In this document: in pieces, positions 1 through 5,840 of the stretch
Layout of the letters: the number at the start of each line of letters is the position of its first letter
How positions within the stretch are numbered: position 1 is the first letter of the stretch
From: an uncultured Campylobacter sp.
GTDB taxonomy: Bacteria; Campylobacterota; Campylobacteria; Campylobacterales; Campylobacteraceae
Length of the DNA: 7,434 bases
Assembly (NCBI GenBank): GCA_937896205.1
Contig: CALBNA010000066.1
Coordinates: 1-7,434 of the forward strand
Direction of reading: 5' to 3'
The notes under the pieces: model-generated
What the model was told of the DNA's origin: nothing
Seen by the model: the letters and a program-made list of their open reading frames with translations, nothing else
Database searches by the model: none
Made by a program: the position numbers and the translations under genes

Positions 1-37
1 CTCTTCGTCGGCAGCGTCAGATGTGTATAAGAGACAG
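1..37. other. Nextera/Tn5 transposase adapter (synthetic), left end
   Basis: Bases 5-37 match the full 33-nt Nextera Read 1 transposase adapter. Its last 19 bases, AGATGTGTATAAGAGACAG, are the Tn5 mosaic end. Bases 1-4 (CTCT) are probably leftover primer sequence. This is library DNA, not genome, so the biological sequence starts at about base 38. Nothing can be said about what lies upstream of the first operon. Confidence 0.97.
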
Positions 38-64
38 ATGTGTTGTTGCGAAATGAAAAGCTAG
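38..64 (+). CDS. Putative 8-codon poly-cysteine leader peptide (or the end of a truncated upstream gene)
   Basis: Read from the first genomic base, the frame is ATG TGT TGT TGC GAA ATG AAA AGC TAG, giving the peptide MCCCEMKS. Three consecutive cysteine codons lie 128 nt upstream of a cystine-type ABC transporter operon, the layout expected of a cysteine-sensing leader peptide. Poly-cysteine upstream ORFs that act as cysteine-responsive attenuators are known from mycobacteria. The weak point is that the ATG directly abuts the adapter, so no ribosome site can be seen. The same codons could be the C-terminal tail of a longer gene cut off by the contig end. The stop at 62-64 is followed by hairpin-forming sequence. 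Confidence 0.3.
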   Translation: MCCCEMKS

Positions 65-67
65 GGC

Positions 68-109
68 GCTAGGCACGAATATCTCTTTAAGTGCTTAGCA
101 GGTCGCTAA
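68..109 (+). promoter_or_regulatory. Leader hairpins with overlapping arms (possible attenuator switch)
   Basis: GCTAGGCAC (68-76) can pair with GTGCTTAGC (91-99) in a 9-bp stem with one G-U pair and a 14-nt loop. The 3' half of the right arm, TTAGC (95-99), can instead pair with GCTAA (105-109) around a 5-nt loop. The two pairings exclude each other. They sit between the cysteine-rich short frame and a terminator-like stem, which is the geometry of a transcription attenuator. These are hand-found pairings with no folding energy calculated. Confidence 0.3.
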
Positions 110-132
110 ACATTTAAAAAGATATTTTCAAC

Positions 133-153
133 TCCGCACTCGCGGGCCTTTTT
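133..153 (+). terminator. Short terminator-like hairpin with T run upstream of the operon
   Basis: CCGC (134-137) pairs with GCGG (142-145) around the loop ACTC, with one extra T-G pair outside. CC and five Ts (149-153) follow. The stem is short for an intrinsic terminator, so it would be weak. It lies 38 nt before the first gene's ATG, so it could be either an attenuator terminator for this operon or the terminator of an upstream gene. No convincing promoter could be assigned in 38-191. Confidence 0.35.
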
Positions 154-191
154 AGATGAATAGCCAACGATAAATTTAAAAAGGATAAAAA

Positions 192-950
192 ATGAAAAAA
201 CTACTAAAATCTTCTCTACTTGCTTTGGCGAGCTTCGCTCTTTTAACCGGCGCAAATGCAAAAACTCTCGAAAACGGCGTTTTGAAAATCGCGACCGAAG
301 GCACGTATTCGCCCTACTCCTACCACGATAAAAACGACGCGCTAACCGGCTACGACGTAGAAGTGGCACGCGAAGTAGCAAAGAAGTTAAATTTAAAAGC
401 GGAATTCGTCGAAGCTCCGTGGGATGCGATGCTTGCGGCATTTGATGCGGGCAAGGCTGATATCGTGTTCAATCAAGTAAGTATCACGGACGAGCGTAAG
501 AAAAAATACGATTACACCGTTCCCTACACCGTCGCCTACGCCGCGCTAGTCACGCATAAAGATAATAATGAAATTAAAAGCTTCGAAGATCTAAAAGGCA
601 AGAAAAGCGCGCATTCCGCAACTAGCAACTGGGCCGGTATCGCGCAAAAATACGGCGCGCAGATCGTCACCGTAGACGGCTTTAGCAAGGGCGTGGAGCT
701 CATCATCAGCCGCCGTGCGGATGCGACGATAAACGACAGCGTGACCTTCTATGATTACATAAATCAGCGTCCAAACGCCCCGTTAAAAATAGCCGCTAGC
801 GGCAGTGAGCCGATCTACTCCGCAGCCATCGTAAAAAAGGGTAACGAAGAGCTCGTAAACGACGTAAACAAGGCCCTTGGCGAACTAAAAAGCGAAGGCA
901 AGCTAAAAGAAATTTCGGTAAAATACTTCGGCAAAGATATCTCGGAGTAA
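192..950 (+). CDS. Periplasmic cystine/polar amino acid-binding protein (first of two tandem copies)
   Basis: This 252-aa protein is a family 3 solute-binding protein (SBP_bac_3) resembling E. coli FliY/TcyJ, which captures L-cystine in the periplasm for an ABC importer. Residues 1-23 form a Sec signal peptide with a likely ANA|K cleavage. No lipobox cysteine is present, so the mature protein should be soluble. Family landmarks are EGTYSPYSY near residues 36-44, W77-D78, and NQVSITDERKKKYDY (94-108), whose R102 normally binds the ligand carboxylate. D182 sits where the family has the ligand-amino aspartate. An AAGGA ribosome site lies 6 nt before the ATG. The next gene, 41 nt downstream, is a close paralogue. 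Cystine specificity is inferred from FliY-like motifs plus the YecS/YecC-like partners. Another polar amino acid is possible. Confidence 0.9.
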   Translation: MKKLLKSSLLALASFALLTGANAKTLENGVLKIATEGTYSPYSYHDKNDALTGYDVEVAREVAKKLNLKAEFVEAPWDAMLAAFDAGKADIVFNQVSITDERKKKYDYTVPYTVAYAALVTHKDNNEIKSFEDLKGKKSAHSATSNWAGIAQKYGAQIVTVDGFSKGVELIISRRADATINDSVTFYDYINQRPNAPLKIAASGSEPIYSAAIVKKGNEELVNDVNKALGELKSEGKLKEISVKYFGKDISE

Positions 951-991
951 ATTTTACCCGCATAAAAGCAGCTAAATTTAAAGGATAAAAG

Positions 992-1744
992 ATGGTTTCA
1001 AAACTACTAAAAATTTTGGCTCTGGGTGCGTTTTTGACGCTAAATTTAAACGCCAAAACCATAAAAGAGGGCGTTTTAACGATCGCTACGGAAGGTACTT
1101 ACGCGCCGTTTTCATACTACGACGATAAAAACGAGCTAAAGGGCTACGACGTCGATATCGCCCGCGAAGTCGCTAAGAAGCTAAATTTAAAGATCGAGTT
1201 TTTAACCGCTCCTTGGGATGCGATGCTTGCGGCATTTGATGCGGGTAAGGCCGATGCGGTATTTAATCAAGTAAGCGTTACCGATGAGCGCAAGAAAAAA
1301 TACGACTACGCGCAGCCCTACACCGTCGTGCACGGCGCCATCATCACGCACAAAGATAACGACGATATCAAAAGCTTTGATGATCTAAAAGGTAAGAAAA
1401 ACGCCGACTCCGCTACGAGCAACTGGGCAAAGGTGGCCGCTAACTACGGGGCGCAAAACGTCACGGTCGATAGCTTTAGTAAGAGCATGGAGCTTCTCGT
1501 TAGCAAGCGCGTAGATACCGTCGTGCGTGATAATATCGTATTTTACGACTTCATCAAGCAGCGCCCGGGTGCTCCGGTTAAAATAGCCGCCGAGGGAAGC
1601 GATACCGACTATACCGCGCCTATCGTGCAAAAGGGCAATACGGAGCTTGCGGGGCAGATCAGCAAGGCGATAGAGGAGCTAAAAAACGAAGGCAAGCTGG
1701 CTGAAATTTCGATCAGGTATTTCAGCAAAGATGTCTCGCGGTAG
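992..1744 (+). CDS. Periplasmic cystine/polar amino acid-binding protein (second tandem copy)
   Basis: This 250-aa family 3 solute-binding protein aligns without gaps to the preceding gene over the mature region, with well over half of residues identical by eye. The signal peptide covers residues 1-21, with likely cleavage LNA|K. It keeps EGTYAPFSY, W75-D76, NQVSVTDERKKKYDY with R100, and D180. Differences cluster around the ligand region, for example AQPYTVVHGAIITH against TVPYTVAYAALVTH, so the two copies may differ in ligand or affinity. An AAGGA site lies 6 nt upstream of the ATG. The TAG stop directly abuts the ATG of the permease, and both are in the same frame. With one permease and one ATPase following, the two binding proteins probably share a single translocator. 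Confidence 0.9.
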   Translation: MVSKLLKILALGAFLTLNLNAKTIKEGVLTIATEGTYAPFSYYDDKNELKGYDVDIAREVAKKLNLKIEFLTAPWDAMLAAFDAGKADAVFNQVSVTDERKKKYDYAQPYTVVHGAIITHKDNDDIKSFDDLKGKKNADSATSNWAKVAANYGAQNVTVDSFSKSMELLVSKRVDTVVRDNIVFYDFIKQRPGAPVKIAAEGSDTDYTAPIVQKGNTELAGQISKAIEELKNEGKLAEISIRYFSKDVSR

Positions 1745-2419
1745 ATGGCGATGAACGAATTTGACCGTATAAGCGAGCTTTTGCTAAGCTCGCTACAACC
1801 TATGGCGCTGGCGATGATAAAGGTGACGCTGCCTCTTACGGCGATCTCCTTTTCGCTGGGACTTCTTATCGCGATACTAACGGCGATCGCGCGCATAGCA
1901 AATATCAAAATTTTAAAGCAACTTAGCGAATTTTATATCTGGATATTTCGCGGCACGCCGCTTTTGGTGCAGCTTTTTATCGTATATTTTGGTCTGCCGA
2001 TCGTGGGCGTTACGCTCGATGTTTGGAGCGCGGCGATCATAACTTTCAGCCTAAATATCGGCGCTTACGCTTCCGAAGCCGTTAGGGCGGCCGTACTCTC
2101 GGTGCCCAAAGGCCAGTGGGAAGCCGCTACGGCGCTTGGTATGAGCTATGCGCAAATTTTACGCCGTATCATCGCTCCGCAAGCCGCGCGCATCTCGCTA
2201 CCACCGCTTTCAAACATCTTTATAAGCACGCTAAAAGACACCTCGCTTGCAGCTTCTATCACGATGGTCGATATGTTTATGGTCGCTCAGCGCATCGCCG
2301 CGCGCACCTTCGATCCGCTTACGCTTTACGTGCTCGCCGCGCTTTTTTACTTGATAGTCTGCACCTTTTTGACGTTTTTGCAAGCTAGGCTCGAGAAGAG
2401 ATTTTCAAGGTACGTGTGA
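1745..2419 (+). CDS. Cystine-type ABC transporter permease (YecS/TcyL-like)
   Basis: This 224-aa inner-membrane permease belongs to the HisM/GlnP (BPD_transp_1) family and forms the transmembrane channel of the importer, probably as a homodimer. Strong resemblance to E. coli YecS is seen in FRGTPLLVQLFIVYFGLP (68-85), SLNIGAYASEAVRAA (102-116) and KGQWEAA (122-128). The EAA coupling loop that docks on the ATPase runs from about residue 126 to 147 (EAATALGMSYAQILRRI...). LPPLSNIFISTLKDTSLAA (152-170) is also family-typical. The ATG directly follows the previous gene's TAG with no spacer and no clear Shine-Dalgarno, so translation probably depends on terminating ribosomes. A second in-frame ATG at 1751 is an alternative start. 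The TGA overlaps the ATPase ATG by one base. Confidence 0.92.
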   Translation: MAMNEFDRISELLLSSLQPMALAMIKVTLPLTAISFSLGLLIAILTAIARIANIKILKQLSEFYIWIFRGTPLLVQLFIVYFGLPIVGVTLDVWSAAIITFSLNIGAYASEAVRAAVLSVPKGQWEAATALGMSYAQILRRIIAPQAARISLPPLSNIFISTLKDTSLAASITMVDMFMVAQRIAARTFDPLTLYVLAALFYLIVCTFLTFLQARLEKRFSRYV

Positions 2420-3153
2420 TGATAAAATTTAAAAATTTGACTAAGAAATTCGGCGACAACGTTGTTTTAAACGGTTTAAATTTAGAATTTAAAGACGGCG
2501 AAACGACGGTTATTTTAGGAAGCTCGGGCTCTGGTAAATCAACCCTGCTGCGTTGCATAAATTTACTCGAGATTCCGGACGGCGGCGAGCTTGAGCTTGG
2601 AGGCGATAAGATAAATTTCGCCGGTAAAATTTCGCAAAAAGATATGCTGCCATTTCGCGAGCACACAGGGATGGTCTTTCAGAGCTTTAATCTATTTCCG
2701 CACCTAACGGCTCTACAAAACGTAACGGAAGGCCCCGTGCAGGTGCTAAAAATCTCAAAAGAACAGGCAGAAGTTGAGGCTCTGGCTCTACTTGAAAAGG
2801 TCGGACTGAAGGGCAAGGAGCACGAGTATCCAAACAGGCTCTCGGGCGGTCAATCGCAGCGAGTGGCGATAGCGCGAGCGCTTGCGATGAAGCCGTATTT
2901 TTTGCTTTTGGACGAGCCTACGAGCGCGCTTGATCCGGAGCTTGAGGCCGAGGTTTTGAAGGTTATCGACGGGCTCAGCAAGGAGCGCGACTCGCTCATC
3001 ATCGTCACGCATAATATGAACTTCGCTCGCAAAGTCGCGGATAGAATTTTATTTTTAGAGCGCGGCAATATCGAATTTGACGGTACGGCGGAGGAATTTT
3101 TCAGCAGCGACTCGCCGCGCATAGTCAAATTTATCTCGGCGATGGATTTTTAA
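2419..3153 (+). CDS. Cystine-type ABC transporter ATP-binding protein (YecC/TcyN-like)
   Basis: This 244-aa cytoplasmic ATPase powers the importer and is the expected length for the polar amino acid uptake family. Counting from the ATG at 2419, Walker A GSSGSGKST is at 34-42, the Q-loop glutamine near 88 (VFQSFNLFPH), the ABC signature LSGGQ at 141-145 followed by SQRVAIARALAMKP, Walker B LLLDEP at 162-167, the D-loop SALD just after, and the switch histidine near 198 (VTHNM). All catalytic elements are intact. The start was set at the ATG that overlaps the permease stop as TGATG, with AAGG 8 nt upstream. An in-frame GTG one codon earlier (2416) would add one residue. The protein is close to E. 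coli YecC, and the permease gene immediately before it should encode its partner. Confidence 0.93.
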   Translation: MIKFKNLTKKFGDNVVLNGLNLEFKDGETTVILGSSGSGKSTLLRCINLLEIPDGGELELGGDKINFAGKISQKDMLPFREHTGMVFQSFNLFPHLTALQNVTEGPVQVLKISKEQAEVEALALLEKVGLKGKEHEYPNRLSGGQSQRVAIARALAMKPYFLLLDEPTSALDPELEAEVLKVIDGLSKERDSLIIVTHNMNFARKVADRILFLERGNIEFDGTAEEFFSSDSPRIVKFISAMDF

Positions 3154-3168
3154 ATTTAAAGGAAAAAA

Positions 3169-4305
3169 ATGAAAATAGATACACTAATCGTAAAAGGCCT
3201 CGAAGCCAAAAATAACCCTCATGGCGCGGTCGTTCCGCCTATCTATCTAGCCACGACGTTTGCGCAAGATGGTTTAGACGACTTTCAAAAGTACGCTTAT
3301 TCTCGTAGCGCAAATCCAACGAGAAATGCATTTGAAGAGCTTTTTGCCAAATTTGAAGACAGCAAATACGCCTTTGCTCTAGCTTCGGGCATGGCGGCGA
3401 CCTCGGCTGTTTTTAACCTGCTAAAAAGCGGCGACAAAGTGCTTTTAAATAGTAATGTTTACGGCGGCACTTACCGCTACGCAAACGGTATTTTCGCAAA
3501 TTTCGGGATCAAATTTGAACTCGTCGAAGATCTAAATAAAATCTCTCATCTAGACGAAGACGTTAAGATGATATTTATCGAAACGCCGTCAAATCCGCTA
3601 CTGCGAGTAACGGATATCGCCCGGCTAGCCGAGCTAGCTCGTAAAAACGGCGCGCTTGTCGTCGTCGATAATACTTTTTTGACGCCGTATTATCAAAAAG
3701 CCCTCAAATTTGGTGCCGATATCGTCGTTTATAGCGCGACGAAATATATCGGCGGACATGCCGACGTAATTGCGGGAATCGTGACTACGAACGACGATGC
3801 GCTAGCCGAGCGTATAGCTTTTATGAAAAATACTCTCGGCGCGACGCTAAGCCCCGCAGATGCTTATAATCTAATAAGAGGCCTCAAAACTCTTAGCGTG
3901 AGATTTGATAGACAAAGCGAAAATACGCTAAAAATCGTAGAATTTTTAGAAAAAAACTCGGCTGTTAAAGCCGTGTATTACGCAGGTTCATTTTCGGCCG
4001 AGGAAAAACGCATCCAAAACGCCCAAGCTAGCGGTATCGGCGCGCTAATCTCGCTGGAGCTAAAGGATGGCTACGACTATAAAATTTTTGCTAAAAGTCT
4101 AGAACTTTTTGACCTGGCCGTTAGTCTTGGCGGCGTAGAGAGTCTAATCTGCCATCCGGCCTCAATGACTCATGAATCTTATTCGCAGGATTTACAAGCC
4201 AAAATCGGCATTACTCAAGGTTTGCTACGCCTTGCCGTCGGTATCGAAAATTCGGATGATTTGATCGCGGATATAGCTCAGGCGATAAATAAGGCTAAAA
4301 TTTAA
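3169..4305 (+). CDS. PLP-dependent trans-sulfuration enzyme (cystathionine gamma-synthase/lyase family)
   Basis: This 378-aa cytosolic enzyme belongs to the Cys/Met metabolism PLP family (MetB/MetC/CGL/MGL). Family residues are in place: YSRSANPTR (44-52) and SGM (73-75) for cofactor phosphate, Y98 stacking on the ring, D167 in VVDNTF, the Schiff-base lysine K192 in YSATKYIGGHADV, and R354 in LLRLAVGIE for the substrate carboxylate. LAVSLGGVESL near 316-326 resembles synthase/gamma-lyase or Bacillus-type MetC members more than E. coli MetC, which has WGGYES. Candidate reactions are cystathionine synthesis, cystathionine cleavage, or direct C-S lysis of cysteine or cystine, and sequence alone does not decide. 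The gene follows the ATPase by 15 nt with AAAGGA 5 nt before the ATG, so it is very likely co-transcribed with the transporter and may act on the imported sulfur amino acid. Confidence 0.88.
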   Translation: MKIDTLIVKGLEAKNNPHGAVVPPIYLATTFAQDGLDDFQKYAYSRSANPTRNAFEELFAKFEDSKYAFALASGMAATSAVFNLLKSGDKVLLNSNVYGGTYRYANGIFANFGIKFELVEDLNKISHLDEDVKMIFIETPSNPLLRVTDIARLAELARKNGALVVVDNTFLTPYYQKALKFGADIVVYSATKYIGGHADVIAGIVTTNDDALAERIAFMKNTLGATLSPADAYNLIRGLKTLSVRFDRQSENTLKIVEFLEKNSAVKAVYYAGSFSAEEKRIQNAQASGIGALISLELKDGYDYKIFAKSLELFDLAVSLGGVESLICHPASMTHESYSQDLQAKIGITQGLLRLAVGIENSDDLIADIAQAINKAKI

Positions 4306-4338
4306 CTTTGCTTGCCATCTTGGCGCTTTTATCGCTCG

Positions 4339-4361
4339 GGCTAAATTTATCAAATTTAGCC
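4339..4361. terminator. Hairpin in the convergent spacer, possible bidirectional terminator
   Basis: GGCTAAATTT (4339-4348) and AAATTTAGCC (4352-4361) form a perfect 10-bp stem with a 3-nt loop, 34 nt after the PLP-enzyme stop. There is no T run on either side, so it may be a weak terminator or a 3'-end stabilising hairpin. A second hairpin lies next to it at 4380-4409 (GGGTGC with GCACCC, extended by a GC/GC pair past a bulged G). Together they fill most of the 152-bp space between the + strand operon and the TerC-extension stop. Confidence 0.45.
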
Positions 4362-4457
4362 TTGACTAGGTGGGCAAATGGGTGCGCCTAGTTTGCTAAA
4401 GCGGCACCCGGCGCCAAGGCGGGCGAATTTATAAATTGTCGTCAAATCAGTTCGTGG

Positions 4458-4535
4458 CTATTTTGCTTTAAACAAACTAGCAAAAATCCCGGCGCCTAAA
4501 ACGGCCAAAATGACCCACAAACTAGCCTGCGCCTA
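4458..4535 (-). other. In-frame amber codon plus displaced last membrane helix of terC
   Basis: The terC frame stops at TAG (4533-4535) but stays open for 24 more codons, reading AQASLWVILAVLGAGIFASL then FKAK, to a second TAG at 4458-4460. This is a hydrophobic segment with a basic tail, at the place where E. coli Alx (a TerC protein) has its final membrane helix after a short His-containing loop. Continuing through the TAG would give a 334-residue protein, closer to usual TerC lengths. I read this as the detached C-terminal helix of terC, cut off by a single nonsense codon. Confidence 0.7.
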
Positions 4536-5462
4536 AATCTCGAATCCGTGATGAAAGATATGCGCGGACGCGTTTAGGGCGAGCTTTGCTGCGATAAAAA
4601 ACAAAAGCGCTATAACGACTTTTTCTAAATACGCCAAATAGTCTTTTAGCGCTTCTAGTACGAAGTAAAGCGTTCTAAGCCCCAAGATCGCAAAAATCAT
4701 TGCCGAATAAACGATAAGCGGATCTTTACTAACGGCGATGACGGCCGGAACGCTATCAAAAGCAAACATAACATCGCTAAGCTCTATAACGCAAAGACAC
4801 AAAAATAGCGGCGTAGCTATCCATTTGGCGTTTAGTTTGGAGATTTGATTTTGCAGTTTTGCCTTTTCGTCTGCTGAAATTTGAGCCGAAATCTCGCTAT
4901 TTTTTACGAAAAAGCTATGCCCTAGAAGACGCGGCAAAACAGGGAAAAATCTATAAACCGCCCTGTAAGCCAGGTGGTTTGAGTAGTCCTCTATCTCTTC
5001 GCTATCATCGCCCTTTTTCATCATCATTATCGTGCTATAAGCTACCATGGTAGCAAAAACAAACTCCATCCACGGCGAAATCCCGAGCAGACTTGTTCCG
5101 ACGGCTACAAAGACGAGTCTAAATATAACCGCACCTATAATGCCGAAATACAGCACTCTATGACGGTAAATTTCAGGAATCTTGAACCAAGAAAATATTG
5201 CCATCATAACAAATAAATTATCTACGGATAACGATTTTTCTAAAATATATCCTGCAAAATATAGGCTCATCGTTTCGCTTCCACGTGCAAAATACAGATA
5301 TCCGCCAAATGCTACGGAAACGGCTATCCAAAATACAGACCAAAACACGGCTTGCTTGAGCGAGATTTTTTCATCTTTTTTGTGCGCAAAAAAATCTATC
5401 GCAAATGCCGCTACGGCAAATACGATAAAAACGATCATTGTTTGAAATTCTAAACTATCCAA
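4533..5462 (-). CDS. terC: TerC-family integral membrane protein, apparently missing its last helix
   Basis: This 309-aa polytopic inner-membrane protein belongs to the TerC family (Alx/TerC). Characterised members are linked to Mn2+ or other metal efflux and to tellurite or pH stress. The diagnostic motifs are EKSLSVDNLFV (75-85) and IELSDVMFAFDSVPAVIAVSKDP (226-248), with acidic residues E75, D81, E227, D230 and D236 in membrane segments where metal is thought to bind. A charged cytoplasmic loop lies at about 149-212. The start is TTG, supported by AAGGAG 5 nt upstream. The next in-frame ATG (codon 9, 5436-5438) would cut into the first helix. The frame ends at a TAG just before a still-encoded final helix. 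It is the last gene of a four-gene operon and begins 9 nt after the previous stop. Confidence 0.88.
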   Translation of the reverse strand: MDSLEFQTMIVFIVFAVAAFAIDFFAHKKDEKISLKQAVFWSVFWIAVSVAFGGYLYFARGSETMSLYFAGYILEKSLSVDNLFVMMAIFSWFKIPEIYRHRVLYFGIIGAVIFRLVFVAVGTSLLGISPWMEFVFATMVAYSTIMMMKKGDDSEEIEDYSNHLAYRAVYRFFPVLPRLLGHSFFVKNSEISAQISADEKAKLQNQISKLNAKWIATPLFLCLCVIELSDVMFAFDSVPAVIAVSKDPLIVYSAMIFAILGLRTLYFVLEALKDYLAYLEKVVIALLFFIAAKLALNASAHIFHHGFEI

Positions 5463-5467
5463 AAATT

Positions 5468-5473
5468 CTCCTT
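5468..5473 (-). promoter_or_regulatory. Strong Shine-Dalgarno that sets the TTG start of terC
   Basis: AAGGAG on the minus strand, read as CTCCTT on the plus strand, sits 5 nt before TTG at 5460-5462 and overlaps the TAA stop of the upstream small gene (TAAGGAG). Neither GTG nor ATG is available near this site in the right frame, so TTG is the best start. Confidence 0.75.
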
Positions 5474-5840
5474 AATACCCGCAGCTTTGTTCGGGAAGCC
5501 CTCTTTGGCGGTTTAGCTCTTGCGCCGCCTTGCACGCTGAGTATGATTGCTTGCCGGCGCAATTTGCATTAAACCAGTCTACTAGCTGCGAATGCATACG
5601 CACGTTTTGATTGTATAAATTTACCTCGTCGCTTGAATATCTATTTACGAGATTAGGATTTAACGTTCTTTCTATCGCAAGCGCTTTGTTGTAAATTTTA
5701 ACGCACTCTTTCATCATTTCATCGCTTATTACATGTGCGTTGCCGTAAGTTTGCGCCGAGGGCGGGATCTCATAATCGCCATCTATCTCAAATGCGCCTA
5801 AAATCGCAATCGTAGCCGCTAAGAAAAATAAAATTTTCAT
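5472..5840 (-). CDS. Small exported four-cysteine protein of unknown function in the ter operon
   Basis: I do not recognise this 122-aa protein. Residues 1-16 (MKILFFLAATIAILGA) form a short signal peptide with likely cleavage after LGA, leaving a mature periplasmic protein of about 106 residues. No cysteine is placed for lipidation. Cysteines at 46, 94, 103 and 120 could form two disulfides in the periplasm. The middle is polar and probably helical, with a tail rich in Gln, Arg and Cys. Its ATG overlaps the TGA of the TerD-family frame upstream (ATGA), with no good ribosome site of its own, so it is probably translationally coupled to that gene. It sits between TerD genes and terC, so a role in the same metal or stress response is a guess from position only. 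Confidence 0.75.
   Translation of the reverse strand: MKILFFLAATIAILGAFEIDGDYEIPPSAQTYGNAHVISDEMMKECVKIYNKALAIERTLNPNLVNRYSSDEVNLYNQNVRMHSQLVDWFNANCAGKQSYSACKAAQELNRQRGLPEQSCGY

Noticed and set aside
38..191. tRNA or known riboswitch in the leader of the transporter operon
   Set aside because: No cloverleaf and no recognisable SAM or other riboswitch core could be seen. Only simple hairpins are supportable.
106..441. Minus-strand open frame across the start of the first binding-protein gene
   Set aside because: It is antisense to a clear solute-binding protein, has low-complexity Arg/Leu-rich content and no ribosome site. It is a shadow frame.
2116..2388. Plus-strand open frame inside the permease gene
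   Set aside because: It overlaps the conserved EAA-loop region of the permease in another frame, and its composition (Tyr/His/Arg/Ala-rich) is not protein-like.
4385..4540. Repeated CAAACTAG/CTAGTTTG and GCGCCTA words that look like a small repeat cluster
   Set aside because: Two of the CAAACTAG copies are the minus-strand codons Ala-Ser-Leu in the terC extension, so most of the repetition is coding sequence and not a repeat array.
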